Of a stretch of DNA of 64,000 nucleotides, positions 34,790 through 44,037 are shown in pieces (position 1 is the stretch's first letter; each line of letters opens with the position of its first letter). The stretch spans positions 2,194,001-2,258,000 of the forward strand of contig NZ_CP098323.1 of NCBI RefSeq assembly GCF_023657595.1. The letters are read 5' to 3'. The DNA comes from Cytobacillus firmus (GTDB lineage: Bacteria > Bacillota > Bacilli > Bacillales > Cytobacillaceae). The notes beneath the pieces are model-generated. The model was not told the origin of the DNA and searched no databases. It saw nothing but the letters and a program-made list of their open reading frames with translations. A program made the position numbers and the translations under genes.

Positions 34790-37366
34790 TTACCTTCTAT
34801 AATAATTATATCTTCTTCTTGAACGAGAAGAATGACATTCATCACAGATTTGATATTCGTGTTCCCAAGGCAGTTTTTTGCCGCATTTTCTGCACTTTCT
34901 TGAGAGCTCCTTAATGTCCGTTTTCAGTCTTTCATGAACATGGTCACTGATTTCTTCCCTTAATCTTTCCCAGTATAACGCCTCGGTTCTCTGCTCAAGT
35001 CGATACAGGAACAGCAAATGCAGGCCGATTGCTTTATAAGTCAGCTCCAGCTCTTCCAAATTGCGGTTCTTGATGCGGGGCTCAGGAAGTTCCTCGCCAT
35101 CAATGATCGCATACATGGTTTCTTCCCATTGACGGACAAGATCGGCTTCTTTTTTTGAAAAAGGAAGATGGAGAAAACCATATAGATCCATCAGGCCGAG
35201 CTTTGCTTCAATTTCTGAGCCGCGAATCCTTTCATATAGGTCTCTCTCCTCTGTTAATGCCGCTTTTTTGGTTCCTCTTGGGCTTTCAAACTTATCCCAA
35301 AGCTCAAAGAATGACCCGAGATCGCGGTAATACCTTTGAAACCTTTCAAATACTGTATTGGTCGGGGCGATGGCAAAGCTGTGTACCGGTGCATCTTCCA
35401 TTTCAAGCAAAGCTTTCATTCTTTTGATATCTTTTGTAAAAGCAACCTTCCCAATATTGTAAAGTCCTTTTCGGCCTGCTCTTCCGGCAATTTGCTTCAC
35501 TTCCTGGGAAGTAAGGGTTCTTCTTTTCGTTCCGTCAAATTTATCATTTTCGAGGAATACAATTCTCCGGATAGGCAGATTAAGTCCCATCCCAATGGCA
35601 TCGGTGGATACCATGACAGAAGTTTCACCATTTATAAAACGCTGGACTTGTTTTTTTCTGGTTTCTGGAGGCATCGCTCCATAAATCATGCTTACTGAGT
35701 GCCCTTCCTGCTGAAGTCTTGAGGCCGTTTCAAGCACTCTCTTTCTTGAAAAACAGATTAGTGCATCTCCTTTTCGGACATGACTGAATTTAAATTCTTT
35801 AGCTTCCACTTCAAGGGGAATATCCCGGCTGTATTCATTCAGTTCAATATCTGCCTCGCCAAGCAGCTGCAGCATCATGCTTTTAGCACTGCGGCTTCCA
35901 ATAATATGGACTTCATTGGCATTTGCCTTGGTAATGGCTTTATACCAGGAAAAGCCTCTGTCTTTATCCGTAATCATCTGAGATTCATCGATCACAATGA
36001 CGTCATAAAAATCCTTTTCATAGAACATCTCTACCGTGCTGGATAGATGCTGGGAACCGGCAACTGTCTTCTCTTCTTCACCGGTTTTCAAAGAGCATGG
36101 TACCCCATCTCGGTTCAATTTATCATATACCTCGAGTGCCAAAAGCCTCAATGGCGCCAGATACATACCGCTGTTTGCTGATTTCATACCTTCAAGCGCA
36201 TGATGGGTTTTCCCGGTATTGGTTTCTCCAATATGAAGTACATATTTTTTAGCCCGTTCCACTGAAGGACTGTATTCCTGCCCGAAAATATATTCGAGCA
36301 TTCGTTCTTCTTCCTCTTTCTTCCGCTGCTGCTCAGCCAGTTCTTCTGCTATTTTTCTTTCCCTGTCTTCAATGTCCTTCTCCAGTTGTTCTTGATGGGC
36401 TTCAGGGTCAAATGGGATATCCGCAAGCTTGACCAAATCTTCAACATATTCCTCCTGAATGGTTTCAAAAAAGCTTTCGTAAAGGTTTTGAAGAGTATGG
36501 GAAATAAGCTTCTTAACAGACTTTCCGGTCAGCGGTTTATCATATGCATCTTCATATTCCTCGAATAGGTGCTGCGGAAGGTTCTGCAGGATGAGTGTTT
36601 GCAGAGTATCGGAAAGAAATCCTGATATATGGTTTTTATATACATAGTAATACGTTTCATATTCGAAATAGCCTTTTCCCCAATACAATGCTTTATGAAT
36701 ATTCCCTGTCAGCTCCTCGAAGAATTCTCCCATAACAGTATAATCTTTGGCATTGAGACTGCCTGTTTCCTCAAGCTTTTCTTCGAGTGCGAAGGTATCC
36801 ACCTTCTGATACCTTGTCTTATTTTTAAAATCTGAAACCAGCTGCTTTGAAGCCATATGTCTTACATGGAGATAAAGAAGGCTATAATCTTGTTCAATAA
36901 TTTCCTCTATGTTCTTTTCAATATTTTCACGGATTCGATATTTTCTTCGCTGGAGCTGCTCCTCTTCTGCTTTCTGCAGATAATATGCCCTTGCCTTCTC
37001 ATAGCGCTCAGCCCAAGCTTCATTATTGCTTTCAAATAGTTCATTAAGCCAGTCCAAACTGTTAAAAGGCTGATATTCCCTCATTTCAGTCCGAAACAGG
37101 TGATTGATTATTTTCCTGTCAACATTTTCGGTGTCGTATCCTTTCTCACTTAAATACTTCTTTTTTTCCTGCTTGGATATTTTGGCGGTGATTTTATTCA
37201 GCCACACATTTACCCAGATTTGATCGATATAATGAAATCTTTCAGAAAGATATTCCTTATAGGAGGGCATCGATTCCTGGCCGCCCAGATAACGGTCGGC
37301 ATCCTCCAGAATTTTTATTTTTGTATGCTCTTCAGCATTATTGTATATCTGTTCAAGCTGATTCAT
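34790..37366 (-). CDS. SUV3-like superfamily 2 RNA helicase
   Basis: The protein is about 858 residues. The first 370 are helical, with coiled-coil stretches and a Glu/Lys-rich EELAEQQRKKEEEERM segment. The helicase core has Walker A GETNTGKT (the form found in SUV3 helicases), APLRLLALEVYD, motif II VIDESQM, STDAIGMGLNLPI and QIAGRAGRKG. A C-terminal zinc ribbon (CRKCG...CDEC) and an Arg/Tyr tail suggest nucleic acid binding. Mitochondrial SUV3 unwinds RNA for decay; a similar role here is inference. The ATG at 37366 follows AAGGGGAACGG. Confidence 0.88.
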   Translation of the reverse strand: MNQLEQIYNNAEEHTKIKILEDADRYLGGQESMPSYKEYLSERFHYIDQIWVNVWLNKITAKISKQEKKKYLSEKGYDTENVDRKIINHLFRTEMREYQPFNSLDWLNELFESNNEAWAERYEKARAYYLQKAEEEQLQRRKYRIRENIEKNIEEIIEQDYSLLYLHVRHMASKQLVSDFKNKTRYQKVDTFALEEKLEETGSLNAKDYTVMGEFFEELTGNIHKALYWGKGYFEYETYYYVYKNHISGFLSDTLQTLILQNLPQHLFEEYEDAYDKPLTGKSVKKLISHTLQNLYESFFETIQEEYVEDLVKLADIPFDPEAHQEQLEKDIEDRERKIAEELAEQQRKKEEEERMLEYIFGQEYSPSVERAKKYVLHIGETNTGKTHHALEGMKSANSGMYLAPLRLLALEVYDKLNRDGVPCSLKTGEEEKTVAGSQHLSSTVEMFYEKDFYDVIVIDESQMITDKDRGFSWYKAITKANANEVHIIGSRSAKSMMLQLLGEADIELNEYSRDIPLEVEAKEFKFSHVRKGDALICFSRKRVLETASRLQQEGHSVSMIYGAMPPETRKKQVQRFINGETSVMVSTDAIGMGLNLPIRRIVFLENDKFDGTKRRTLTSQEVKQIAGRAGRKGLYNIGKVAFTKDIKRMKALLEMEDAPVHSFAIAPTNTVFERFQRYYRDLGSFFELWDKFESPRGTKKAALTEERDLYERIRGSEIEAKLGLMDLYGFLHLPFSKKEADLVRQWEETMYAIIDGEELPEPRIKNRNLEELELTYKAIGLHLLFLYRLEQRTEALYWERLREEISDHVHERLKTDIKELSRKCRKCGKKLPWEHEYQICDECHSSRSRRRYNYYRR

Positions 37367-37480
37367 GATCCGTTCCCCTTTAAACATCGCCAATGGGCGA
37401 TGTAATCATTATGACTTAGGTTATGTATGATGTTGAAAATTTAAGTAGTCTTCATTTTACCATCTTTTCAAAAAATATCA

Positions 37481-37509
37481 TTGACATAAAACTTGAACCG
37501 GAATATAAT
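37481..37509 (+). promoter_or_regulatory. Consensus sigma-A promoter of yceI
   Basis: TTGACA (37481-37486), a 17-base spacer and TATAAT (37504-37509) are a perfect consensus promoter, so the gene is probably held down by a repressor. Confidence 0.9.
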
Positions 37510-37526
37510 TTATTTAGAATTAAAAC

Positions 37527-37542
37527 ATCTTGAATTAAAGAT
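37527..37542 (+). promoter_or_regulatory. MhqR/OhrR-like palindrome downstream of the yceI promoter
   Basis: ATCTTGAATTAAAGAT resembles the MarR-type operators of Bacillus, such as the MhqR site with ATCT...AGAT around GAATT. It lies about 10 bases after the expected +1, and a weaker TAGAATTAAAA copy precedes it. The regulator is not in the window. Confidence 0.45.
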
Positions 37543-37563
37543 AAAATATTGGAGGAGAAAAAA

Positions 37564-38097
37564 ATGGCAAAAACTAAATGGGCAGTTGATCCAGCACACA
37601 GCAGTGTGGACTTTTCTATCAAACATATGATGATCGCAAACGTGAAAGGCAGCTTTAACAGCTTTGATGCTGAAATTACAGCAGATCCCGCAGATTTAAC
37701 AACAGCTGATATTACATTCAATATTGCACTTTCAAGTGTGGATACACGAAATGAAGATCGTGATAATCACTTGCGTTCTGCAGACTTCTTTGATGTTGAG
37801 AACCATCCGCAAATGACATTTACTTCAACAGGCATTGTAAGCAAGGGTGACGATGAATATGATGTTACAGGCAATCTTACGATTCATGGTGTAACAAAAA
37901 CAGAAACCTTTGCTGTCACATATGAAGGATCAGGCAAAGATCCATGGGGCAATGAAAAAGTCGGCTTTACAGCTGCAGGGGCTATCAAACGAAGCGATTA
38001 TGGCTTAACATGGAATTCAGCACTTGAAACTGGCGGAGTTCTTGTAGGAGATAAAGTAAAAATCGACCTTCAAATACAGGCAGCAAAAGCAGAGTAA
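37564..38097 (+). CDS. YceI family lipocalin-like protein
   Basis: The 177-residue protein has the YceI signature: W.VDPAHSSVDFSIKHMMIANVKGSF, SSVDTRNEDRDNHLRSADFF, GNLTIHGVTK and FTAAGAIKRSDYGLTWN. YceI proteins form a beta-barrel that binds a long isoprenoid. There is no signal peptide, so this is a cytosolic member, as in other Bacilli. The ATG at 37564 follows GGAGGAG. A perfect promoter and a MarR-type palindrome suggest induction by electrophile or oxidant stress. Confidence 0.92.
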   Translation: MAKTKWAVDPAHSSVDFSIKHMMIANVKGSFNSFDAEITADPADLTTADITFNIALSSVDTRNEDRDNHLRSADFFDVENHPQMTFTSTGIVSKGDDEYDVTGNLTIHGVTKTETFAVTYEGSGKDPWGNEKVGFTAAGAIKRSDYGLTWNSALETGGVLVGDKVKIDLQIQAAKAE

Positions 38098-38104
38098 AGC
38101 AGAA

Positions 38105-38147
38105 AAAGGCAGGTATACCGTCGAAGCGGTATCCTGCCTTTTTTTTG
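38105..38147. terminator. Bidirectional terminator
   Basis: GGCAGG-T-ATACCG pairs with CGGTAT-CCTGCC, with an A-run before and eight Ts after. It serves yceI (+) and the carboxypeptidase gene (-), which stops at 38148. Confidence 0.88.
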
Positions 38148-39632
38148 TTATTGATCGGCTAGCAGAGTGGCAATCTTATCTTCAATAACTTTACCTTCAC
38201 CGCCATCGGTCAAGTTGTTCAAAATAATGGAAAAGATGAGCTCATCCCCGCTGGATGTCTTAACATAACCTGATAACGAACTGACAGTCGAGATTGAACC
38301 TGTTTTTGCTTTGACATTCCCGGCTGCATTGGAGTTTTTCATGCGATTTCTTAGAGTACCTCCTACCATCCTGTCTGTGTCGCCGGCAATCGGCAATGAG
38401 TTCAAATAAGAAGAGAACCATTCTTCGTCCTGGACTTCAAAAAGAAGTTGAGAGATTTCATTGGCCGGAATTAAGTTTACATGTGAAATTCCGGAACCGT
38501 CCCGGAGCACGAGAGTTTTTTCATCCATTCCAAAAGCTTTTACCTGTTCTTCTAATACTTCAAGCCCTTTTTCCCAGCTGCCTTCCCCTTTGACAACCTT
38601 GCCCATTTCCTTGATTAACGTTTCTGCATGGCCATTATTGCTTAATTTCATAAATGGAATAAGCAGGTCTTTAATAGGCATGGATTTATGATCAGCAAAC
38701 AGCTTTGCTCCTTGAGGGGAAGTGCCTGCTTTTGTCGTCCCTTTCAATTGAATGCCTTGTTCAGCGAGAGAACGCTTTAATAAATCCAAGGCATAGCCAG
38801 TCGGCTCCCATACAGCGATCCATTCCCTTGAACGGCTTCCTTCAACTGGAATTTCGCCTTCTATTGTAACGGTGTTCGTGCCGTGATCCCTTTCAATATG
38901 GATATCCTTCTTCTCACCTTTAGTGACGGTTTTCGCATTATTAACGATTTTTATGTAGTCTGTTTCCGGCACCATCTTTACAATCGGTTCCTGCCCTTCT
39001 TTTTCGGCGGGATAAACCTCTACAATGACTGTACCCGCATCATAATCCTCATTAGGGGAGGCAGTAAGTGCTGAGACTTGTCCGCCATAATACCAGGACT
39101 CGTCGCTCCATGACAGATCGGTTGAATAACGCACATCATCATACCAGGTGTCATCACCGATCAGGCTGCCCTGAATAACTTTGATGCCTGCTTCCTTTAC
39201 TTTAGCAGCAAATGCATCAAAATCTTCCTTTAAAAGAGTTGGATCTCCTTTCCCTTTTAAGATCAAGTCACCCTGCAGTGTCTTCCCCTTTATTGAGCCT
39301 GTGTGAAGAAGTTCTGTGGTGAACTGATAATTTTCGCCCAGCGTTTCAAGAGCGGCAGCTGCGGTAAGGAGCTTCATATTAGAAGCCGGCCGCAAACGCA
39401 CATCCCCGATATGGTCATATACAAGCTCACCGGTTTCTGCATTGCGGATACTGACTCCTGCAAGTCCTCCCCTTAGGATTGGATCATTATTAAGCATTTG
39501 GTTCAGCTGCTGGACGAGCTCATTGCCTTCTTCTGTTGCCTTGACATGAGGAGATTCGGGCTGGGCTAAAGGAACAAGTGCCAGCATAAATACCAGCAAT
39601 AAACTGATATGCATTTTTACACTCTTTTTCAT
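38148..39632 (-). CDS. dacC: D-alanyl-D-alanine carboxypeptidase/endopeptidase, PBP4a type
   Basis: The 494-residue class C penicillin-binding protein has a cleavable signal peptide, then the SxxK motif PASNMKLL (about residue 88), the SxN motif KLSNNGHAE and KTGS near the C-terminus. The long insert between the first two motifs is typical of the PBP4/DacC group. It is secreted and trims or opens peptide cross-links in the cell wall. The ATG at 39632 follows GGAAGGTGG. B. subtilis DacC has 491 residues, matching well. Confidence 0.93.
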   Translation of the reverse strand: MKKSVKMHISLLLVFMLALVPLAQPESPHVKATEEGNELVQQLNQMLNNDPILRGGLAGVSIRNAETGELVYDHIGDVRLRPASNMKLLTAAAALETLGENYQFTTELLHTGSIKGKTLQGDLILKGKGDPTLLKEDFDAFAAKVKEAGIKVIQGSLIGDDTWYDDVRYSTDLSWSDESWYYGGQVSALTASPNEDYDAGTVIVEVYPAEKEGQEPIVKMVPETDYIKIVNNAKTVTKGEKKDIHIERDHGTNTVTIEGEIPVEGSRSREWIAVWEPTGYALDLLKRSLAEQGIQLKGTTKAGTSPQGAKLFADHKSMPIKDLLIPFMKLSNNGHAETLIKEMGKVVKGEGSWEKGLEVLEEQVKAFGMDEKTLVLRDGSGISHVNLIPANEISQLLFEVQDEEWFSSYLNSLPIAGDTDRMVGGTLRNRMKNSNAAGNVKAKTGSISTVSSLSGYVKTSSGDELIFSIILNNLTDGGEGKVIEDKIATLLADQ

Positions 39633-39892
39633 ATGTATTAAGCCACCTTCCAATTTGTTTCATTACCATTTCTTCTTAGAAAGGTGAGTTCCCTTTATTT
39701 CCATAATGAGGAAAAAGAATCAATTTTTAATTTACTTAACTATTTTATTCTCAACTAAAAAAGTTATGAGGACTGGCTATTATTTCCTATTTATAATCTG
39801 AATAAATATTATGCTAATAAGAAGATTTATTCTTAAAAAGCTATTAGAAAATGGTATGATAAAAACAGGTAATTTTATAAGGGGTGGAAAGA

Positions 39893-40150
39893 ATGAGTGT
39901 ACATAAAGCCATATCAGAACATGTGAGTAAGCAGAATAAGATAATCACGAGGTTTGCAGCCTTGGACCAGCAGCGTGAGTATTATATTGAACAAGCATTG
40001 GATCTATGCAGGCGGGGACTTCCATTTTCTGCAGATAAGATAAATGAAGTAACTGCTGAAATCAATGAACTTTCTAAACAGGGAATTATACCTGCAAGAA
40101 AGTATGTAACAATTGAGATGATTGAGGAATATGCATCAAAGACAAAATAG
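39893..40150 (+). CDS. DUF2533 (YpbS-like) small protein
   Basis: The 85-residue protein matches the Bacillus YpbS/DUF2533 pattern: MSVHKAISEHV.KQ start, ALDQQREYYIEQAL.LC..GLPFSADKINEVT, and a final VTIEMIEEYA helix. It is an all-helical cytosolic protein of unknown function. The ATG at 39893 follows AAGGGGTGG. An extended -10 promoter (TGG-TATGAT) about 35 bases upstream is plausible. Confidence 0.85.
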   Translation: MSVHKAISEHVSKQNKIITRFAALDQQREYYIEQALDLCRRGLPFSADKINEVTAEINELSKQGIIPARKYVTIEMIEEYASKTK

Positions 40151-40164
40151 GTATATATGATTAT

Positions 40165-40201
40165 AAAGAAGCGTGACTTCCGATTGGATGTACGCTTCTT
40201 T
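40165..40201. terminator. Bidirectional terminator
   Basis: AAAGAAGCGT (40165-40174) pairs with ACGCTTCTTT (40192-40201). It ends the DUF2533 gene (+) and overlaps the stop of the ATL gene (-). Confidence 0.8.
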
Positions 40202-40517
40202 ATATTGGCTGTGATGATTCATGAGCAAATTCCTGCAAATCTATTCTTTTATTTATATTAAATTGTATCCCTTCATTTTCTAATAGTTCTCTTTGAATGT
40301 CATGCGAATCTCCGTCTTTAAACCCAATTTCCCCTTTCCCATTCACAACCCGATGCCAGGGAAGCTGATGCTTTTCACTTTGGGTATGAAGAATCCGGAC
40401 CACCTGTCTTGCTCCCCGGGGGCTCCCGGCAAGCCTTGCGATTTGTCCGTAGGTCATGACTTTTCCTCTTGGGATTTTTTGAATGATTTTTATCACTTTT
40501 TCTGTAAATGGCTGCAC
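40200..40517 (-). CDS. Alkyltransferase-like protein (ATL/MGMT family)
   Basis: The 105-residue protein has the MGMT DNA-binding domain (KIPRGKVMTYGQIARLAG, RGARQVVRILH). The active-site motif PCHRV is PWHRVV: Trp replaces the alkyl-accepting Cys. This is the hallmark of ATL proteins, which bind O6-alkylguanine and hand it to nucleotide excision repair instead of repairing it directly. The length fits ATL proteins, which lack the N-terminal MGMT domain. It is a single gene, next to a GC-rich repeat. Confidence 0.93.
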   Translation of the reverse strand: MQPFTEKVIKIIQKIPRGKVMTYGQIARLAGSPRGARQVVRILHTQSEKHQLPWHRVVNGKGEIGFKDGDSHDIQRELLENEGIQFNINKRIDLQEFAHESSQPI

Positions 40518-40592
40518 GTGATTGCTCCCTTTTTTTCTTGTATTAAGGCTCTTTTTGTATAAATTGTTATTTTTCGCCTTTCAATGTTGTCC

Positions 40593-40780
40593 GTTGATTT
40601 CCGCTCCATGATGCTCAGCGAACCGCGGGGCGGGCGGTGAGCCTCCTCGACGCTGCGCGTCTGCGGGGTCTCACCTGTCCCGCTACTCCCGCAGGACGTT
40701 GAATAAGCTCCCCGAGAAACACCGCACGAAGAAAATGCGATAGCATTTTCGAGGATCTCGCACCTTCCGCTACAATCAAC
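40593..40780. repeat. GC-rich intergenic repeat, copy B
   Basis: Same family as 16549-16675 but in the opposite orientation, bounded by GTTGATTTCCGC and AATCAAC. It keeps CCGCGGGGCGGGCG, GAGCCTCCTCGACGC and CTCCCGCAGGA, and has an extra AT-richer segment with a cattttcgaggatc block shared only with copy C. It fills the gap 40518-40869 together with the hairpin at 40840. Confidence 0.85.
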
Positions 40781-40839
40781 TCATTAAATATTATACAAAA
40801 AGCAACAAACCTTGCAAAATCAGCCTATATATTAAACAT

Positions 40840-40862
40840 GCCCGCCTGAGTTTCAGGCGGGC
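40840..40862 (-). terminator. Terminator after endonuclease I
   Basis: GCCCGCCTGA pairs with TCAGGCGGGC around a 3-base loop. The T-run on the minus strand is poor (ATGTTTAAT), but the stem is very strong. Confidence 0.65.
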
Positions 40863-40869
40863 TCCCTTA

Positions 40870-41679
40870 TTAGTCCAGCATTTTCTTTGCATGCTCAGGA
40901 AAATCAATAAATGGGTTCCGGTTCCCCTGGAGTGTTTGAATGGAAGCGTTTCTATGCTTTTCATATACAGTCACTGGATTTTCTTCATGCCATCTAAGCA
41001 AAATCTGCATATCCATCTTCTCGTCAATCATAAGTACGTTTTTATATCTGACAGCAAAATAAAATACAGCTCTTGCGGCAATCCCTTTTCCGTATTCCGG
41101 TTCAAATTTCTCCTGTTCTGCCATTCCGCAGCCATTCCTGACACCCGCCGCCTCCATTTCCGGGACATAGGCTTCAAAATCATAGTAGGGGAAGTTGCTT
41201 CTCATACTATTGCATGCCGGCTCACAGGCAAAAAGATGATGGAGATCCCCTTTCATTGGCTGTCTTCCTTCAAACCATGATTGCGGGACTACATGCTCGG
41301 TATTAAATATTACTCTTTCATTGCTGTGGAATCCGCCTTCATGAATGGTCTGAAGGAGCTTGAGATCCTGGTCAATGGCTTTAAGCGGATCAATGCCTTT
41401 CCCCGAATATAAACTTTTAAGCTTGAGGTTTTCCTGCAGATCCACCCATGGATATACATATCGGTGAGGTGAGTAATCCAATTGCCGGTTATGAGTACGA
41501 ACCAGCAGATCATGAACCTGTTTCGGGAGATCCTCTTTCCCAAAATCAATGGTTCCATAGTAATCCTCTTGATTTAAGATATCTTCCTCAGCGTTATAAT
41601 AAGGTTCGTTCTGAACACTTTCAATATACTTTGACTGAGCTTCTGCCCATTCCGCTGCTATACTAGTTACTTTAATCAT
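40870..41679 (-). CDS. Endonuclease I family nuclease
   Basis: The 269-residue protein has the His-Me-finger core of endonuclease I: NTEHVVPQSWF, KGDLHHLFACEPACNSMRSNFPY and GNRNPFIDFPE. EndA-type enzymes are usually secreted, but this one has no signal peptide. Its ATG overlaps the stop of ispA as ATGA, so the two are translationally coupled. A cytosolic or lysis-released role beside an intracellular protease is inferred. A possible job is nucleic acid and protein recycling in late growth or sporulation. Confidence 0.9.
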   Translation of the reverse strand: MIKVTSIAAEWAEAQSKYIESVQNEPYYNAEEDILNQEDYYGTIDFGKEDLPKQVHDLLVRTHNRQLDYSPHRYVYPWVDLQENLKLKSLYSGKGIDPLKAIDQDLKLLQTIHEGGFHSNERVIFNTEHVVPQSWFEGRQPMKGDLHHLFACEPACNSMRSNFPYYDFEAYVPEMEAAGVRNGCGMAEQEKFEPEYGKGIAARAVFYFAVRYKNVLMIDEKMDMQILLRWHEENPVTVYEKHRNASIQTLQGNRNPFIDFPEHAKKMLD

Positions 41680-42641
41680 ATGGCATTAAGAACCGTCGAT
41701 TTAAACTCCTGGTCAAAGATTCCGGCTAAATGATCTGGAACGGTTAAATAAACGAGTCCGTTTCCTTCAAGTTTGGGAGAATTGCCAAGTGGAACCGTTC
41801 TTCTGATTAATTGGGCATAAAGTTCAGGTTCTGAAAGCTTTCTTTCAAATTGCCTGTTTGCAAAGTCCTTGATCAGGGCCAGAGCTCCGGAAACATGTGG
41901 AGCAGCCATTGAAGTACCGCTGAGGGTTGCATACTTTCCGTTCAGAAAGGTGGATAATATCCCTTCCCCTGGCGCCACTAAATCTATTTCATTATGAGAG
42001 TTTGTAAACTCGGAAGAATCCCTTTCAAGGTTAATAGCACCTACACTAATCACCTCATTATAGCAGCCTGGATAAGCAAACTCATCGGTCGAGTCGTCCC
42101 CATCCCCTTCATTTCCTGCTGCGCATACTACAAGGATGTTCTTATTTACTGCGGCTTTAATCGCATCATGCAGTTCAGGAACATCAGCTGGCCCGCCAAG
42201 CGACATGGAGATGATATCTGCATTTTGCTCGATGGCATAATGGATGCCCTTAATAATCCATTCGTATTGTCCGGACCCATTTTTATTTAAGACCTTTACA
42301 ATAAGGAGATCAGCTTCAGGAGCTACCCCAATAACACCAGCATCATTTTCATGTGCAGCAATAGTCCCTGCCACATGTGTTCCGTGGCCATTATAGTCCT
42401 TGAAACTATTTGGATCGTTGTTATCATCGTCTGTAAAGTTCCGCCCGCCCTTAACGCGGTCCTTGAGATCAGGATGGCTAATGTCGCAGCCGGTATCCAA
42501 AACAGCAATTTTAATTCCTTTTCCTTTTGTTTCGCTCCAAACCTTTGGCGCCTGAATCAATTCTACGCCCTTTGGAACTTCCTTTACATCCTCTTCCTGC
42601 TGAATCACCTTATAAGGAATGACACGAACATATTGCTCCAT
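41676..42641 (-). CDS. ispA: Intracellular subtilisin-family serine protease
   Basis: The 321-residue S8 protease has catalytic Asp in AVLDTGCDISHPDL, His in NGHGTHVAGT and Ser in SGTSMAAPHVSG, plus the oxyanion Asn in AAGNEGDG. The N-terminus carries a short LIPY-type inhibitory propeptide (RVIPYKV) and no signal peptide, which defines the ISP group. ISPs are activated by propeptide cleavage and calcium and degrade cytosolic protein in stationary phase. It is coupled to the downstream endonuclease gene. Confidence 0.95.
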   Translation of the reverse strand: MEQYVRVIPYKVIQQEEDVKEVPKGVELIQAPKVWSETKGKGIKIAVLDTGCDISHPDLKDRVKGGRNFTDDDNNDPNSFKDYNGHGTHVAGTIAAHENDAGVIGVAPEADLLIVKVLNKNGSGQYEWIIKGIHYAIEQNADIISMSLGGPADVPELHDAIKAAVNKNILVVCAAGNEGDGDDSTDEFAYPGCYNEVISVGAINLERDSSEFTNSHNEIDLVAPGEGILSTFLNGKYATLSGTSMAAPHVSGALALIKDFANRQFERKLSEPELYAQLIRRTVPLGNSPKLEGNGLVYLTVPDHLAGIFDQEFKSTVLNAI

Positions 42642-42833
42642 TTCTTTCCCTCCTTAAGAGATTAAATAGAAGCTGGTTCTTGATGATACCTTCATTTTAA
42701 CAATTCTGAATATTTAATAACAGTATCGTTGGTAGCGAAAATTAATAGAATTACGAGAGTGAAAAGGAAGGATTTGTGATATTTGAACTATAAAGTGGCA
42801 TTATTCCTATTTCAAAGCATACATGAAACGGAT

Positions 42834-43346
42834 TTATCTCAGAGTTTTTAAAAGCTCGGGAATCTCCGCATAAATTTGAATGATTTCATCGATCTTCATC
42901 CTGACAAGACCGGAAGATGAAGGAGCAACGAAGTCGATAGTACCGGGAACTACAGGCTCTTCCTGAGTTCCCCATGGCAGTTTTTTTTTGCGGCTGTATT
43001 CCTGGTATACACCTTTTCCAACAAAGCAAATAACCTTTGGCTTGAGCTCAGCTATTTTCTTTATCAGCTCTGCTCTTCCCTCTTTATATTCTTCCTTCGT
43101 TATTTCATCTGCTGCTTTAGTAGGCCTTGGTACAATATTTGTCATTCCATAGCCCAATTCCAGTAATTTATAATCTTCCGTTGCGGCATATTTACGGGGA
43201 GTAATACCTGATTCATGAAGAATTTTCCAAAAGCGATTGTTTGGGTTTGCAAAATGGTGGCCTGTCTCTCCTGATCGAATGCTTGGATTGAAGCCGACAA
43301 AAAGCAAATCAAGATTTTTTATCAAGTGGTCTTTAATAGGCTCCAT
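42834..43346 (-). CDS. mug: G/U mismatch-specific DNA glycosylase
   Basis: The 170-residue protein belongs to the uracil-DNA glycosylase superfamily, family 2: motif A FVGFNPSIRSGETGHHFANPNNRFW, with Asn at the catalytic position, and motif B APSSSGLVRM. It removes uracil or ethenocytosine opposite guanine. It is preceded by an adequate ribosome binding site (AAAGGATGATTAT) and is transcribed alone. Confidence 0.94.
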   Translation of the reverse strand: MEPIKDHLIKNLDLLFVGFNPSIRSGETGHHFANPNNRFWKILHESGITPRKYAATEDYKLLELGYGMTNIVPRPTKAADEITKEEYKEGRAELIKKIAELKPKVICFVGKGVYQEYSRKKKLPWGTQEEPVVPGTIDFVAPSSSGLVRMKIDEIIQIYAEIPELLKTLR

Positions 43347-43408
43347 ATAATCATCCTTTCGCTATTGCAAGCTAATGTTAATTTTACCTAAAACGTCTGG
43401 TAAACAAA

Positions 43409-43436
43409 ACAAAAAGAGCCCCTTAAGGCTCTTTTA
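43409..43436 (-). terminator. Terminator of ppiB
   Basis: AAAGAGCC and GGCTCTTT pair around CCTTAA, with an A-run on the + strand that is a T-run on the minus strand. Confidence 0.83.
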
Positions 43437-43443
43437 AAACTGA

Positions 43444-43881
43444 TTATCCTTCAAGAATTTCAACTTTCTCCATAACATCGCCATTTCTCATTGCTTTAAC
43501 TGCTTCCATCCCGGAAGTAACTTTTCCGAAAACAGTGTGAACACCGTTTAAGTGAGGCTGTGGCTCATGAACGATAAAGAACTGGCTTCCGCCTGTATCG
43601 CGGCCTGCGTGAGCCATAGAAAGAGAGCCTTCTACATGCTTATGAGGGTTTCCTTCTGTTTCACACTTGATTGTATACCCTGGACCACCAGTCCCTGTTC
43701 CATTCGGGCACCCTCCCTGACTTACAAACCCGGGAATTACACGATGGAAATTCAAGCCATTATAAAATCCTTCATTAACAAGTTTTTTGAAATTTTCAAC
43801 TGTCCCTGGTGCTGCTTCAGGATAAAGTTCAAATTCAACCTTTTCCCCGTTTTTCATTAATATGTATCCTTTTTCTGCCAT
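43444..43881 (-). CDS. ppiB: Peptidyl-prolyl cis-trans isomerase, cyclophilin type
   Basis: The 145-residue cyclophilin has catalytic [13 protein letters not shown], the substrate-binding [20 protein letters not shown] and [12 protein letters not shown]. It has no signal peptide, so it is the cytosolic isomerase PpiB, matching the B. subtilis length (143). The ATG at 43881 follows AAGGAG; an ATG at 43890 is in frame without a site. Confidence 0.96.
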   Translation of the reverse strand: MAEKGYILMKNGEKVEFELYPEAAPGTVENFKKLVNEGFYNGLNFHRVIPGFVSQGGCPNGTGTGGPGYTIKCETEGNPHKHVEGSLSMAHAGRDTGGSQFFIVHEPQPHLNGVHTVFGKVTSGMEAVKAMRNGDVMEKVEILEG

Positions 43882-44037
43882 ACTAATCATCTCCTTATGT
43901 AAAAATCAAATTAATAATACCATTAATCTCATCAGGAATAAAATCAAAAGACGTTTTTTCACTGATTGAATATAAAAAACAAAGGGTAAAGATAAGATAG
44001 ATTTAAAAGCAGAAATGTCTTATTGGAGGTTTTAAGA

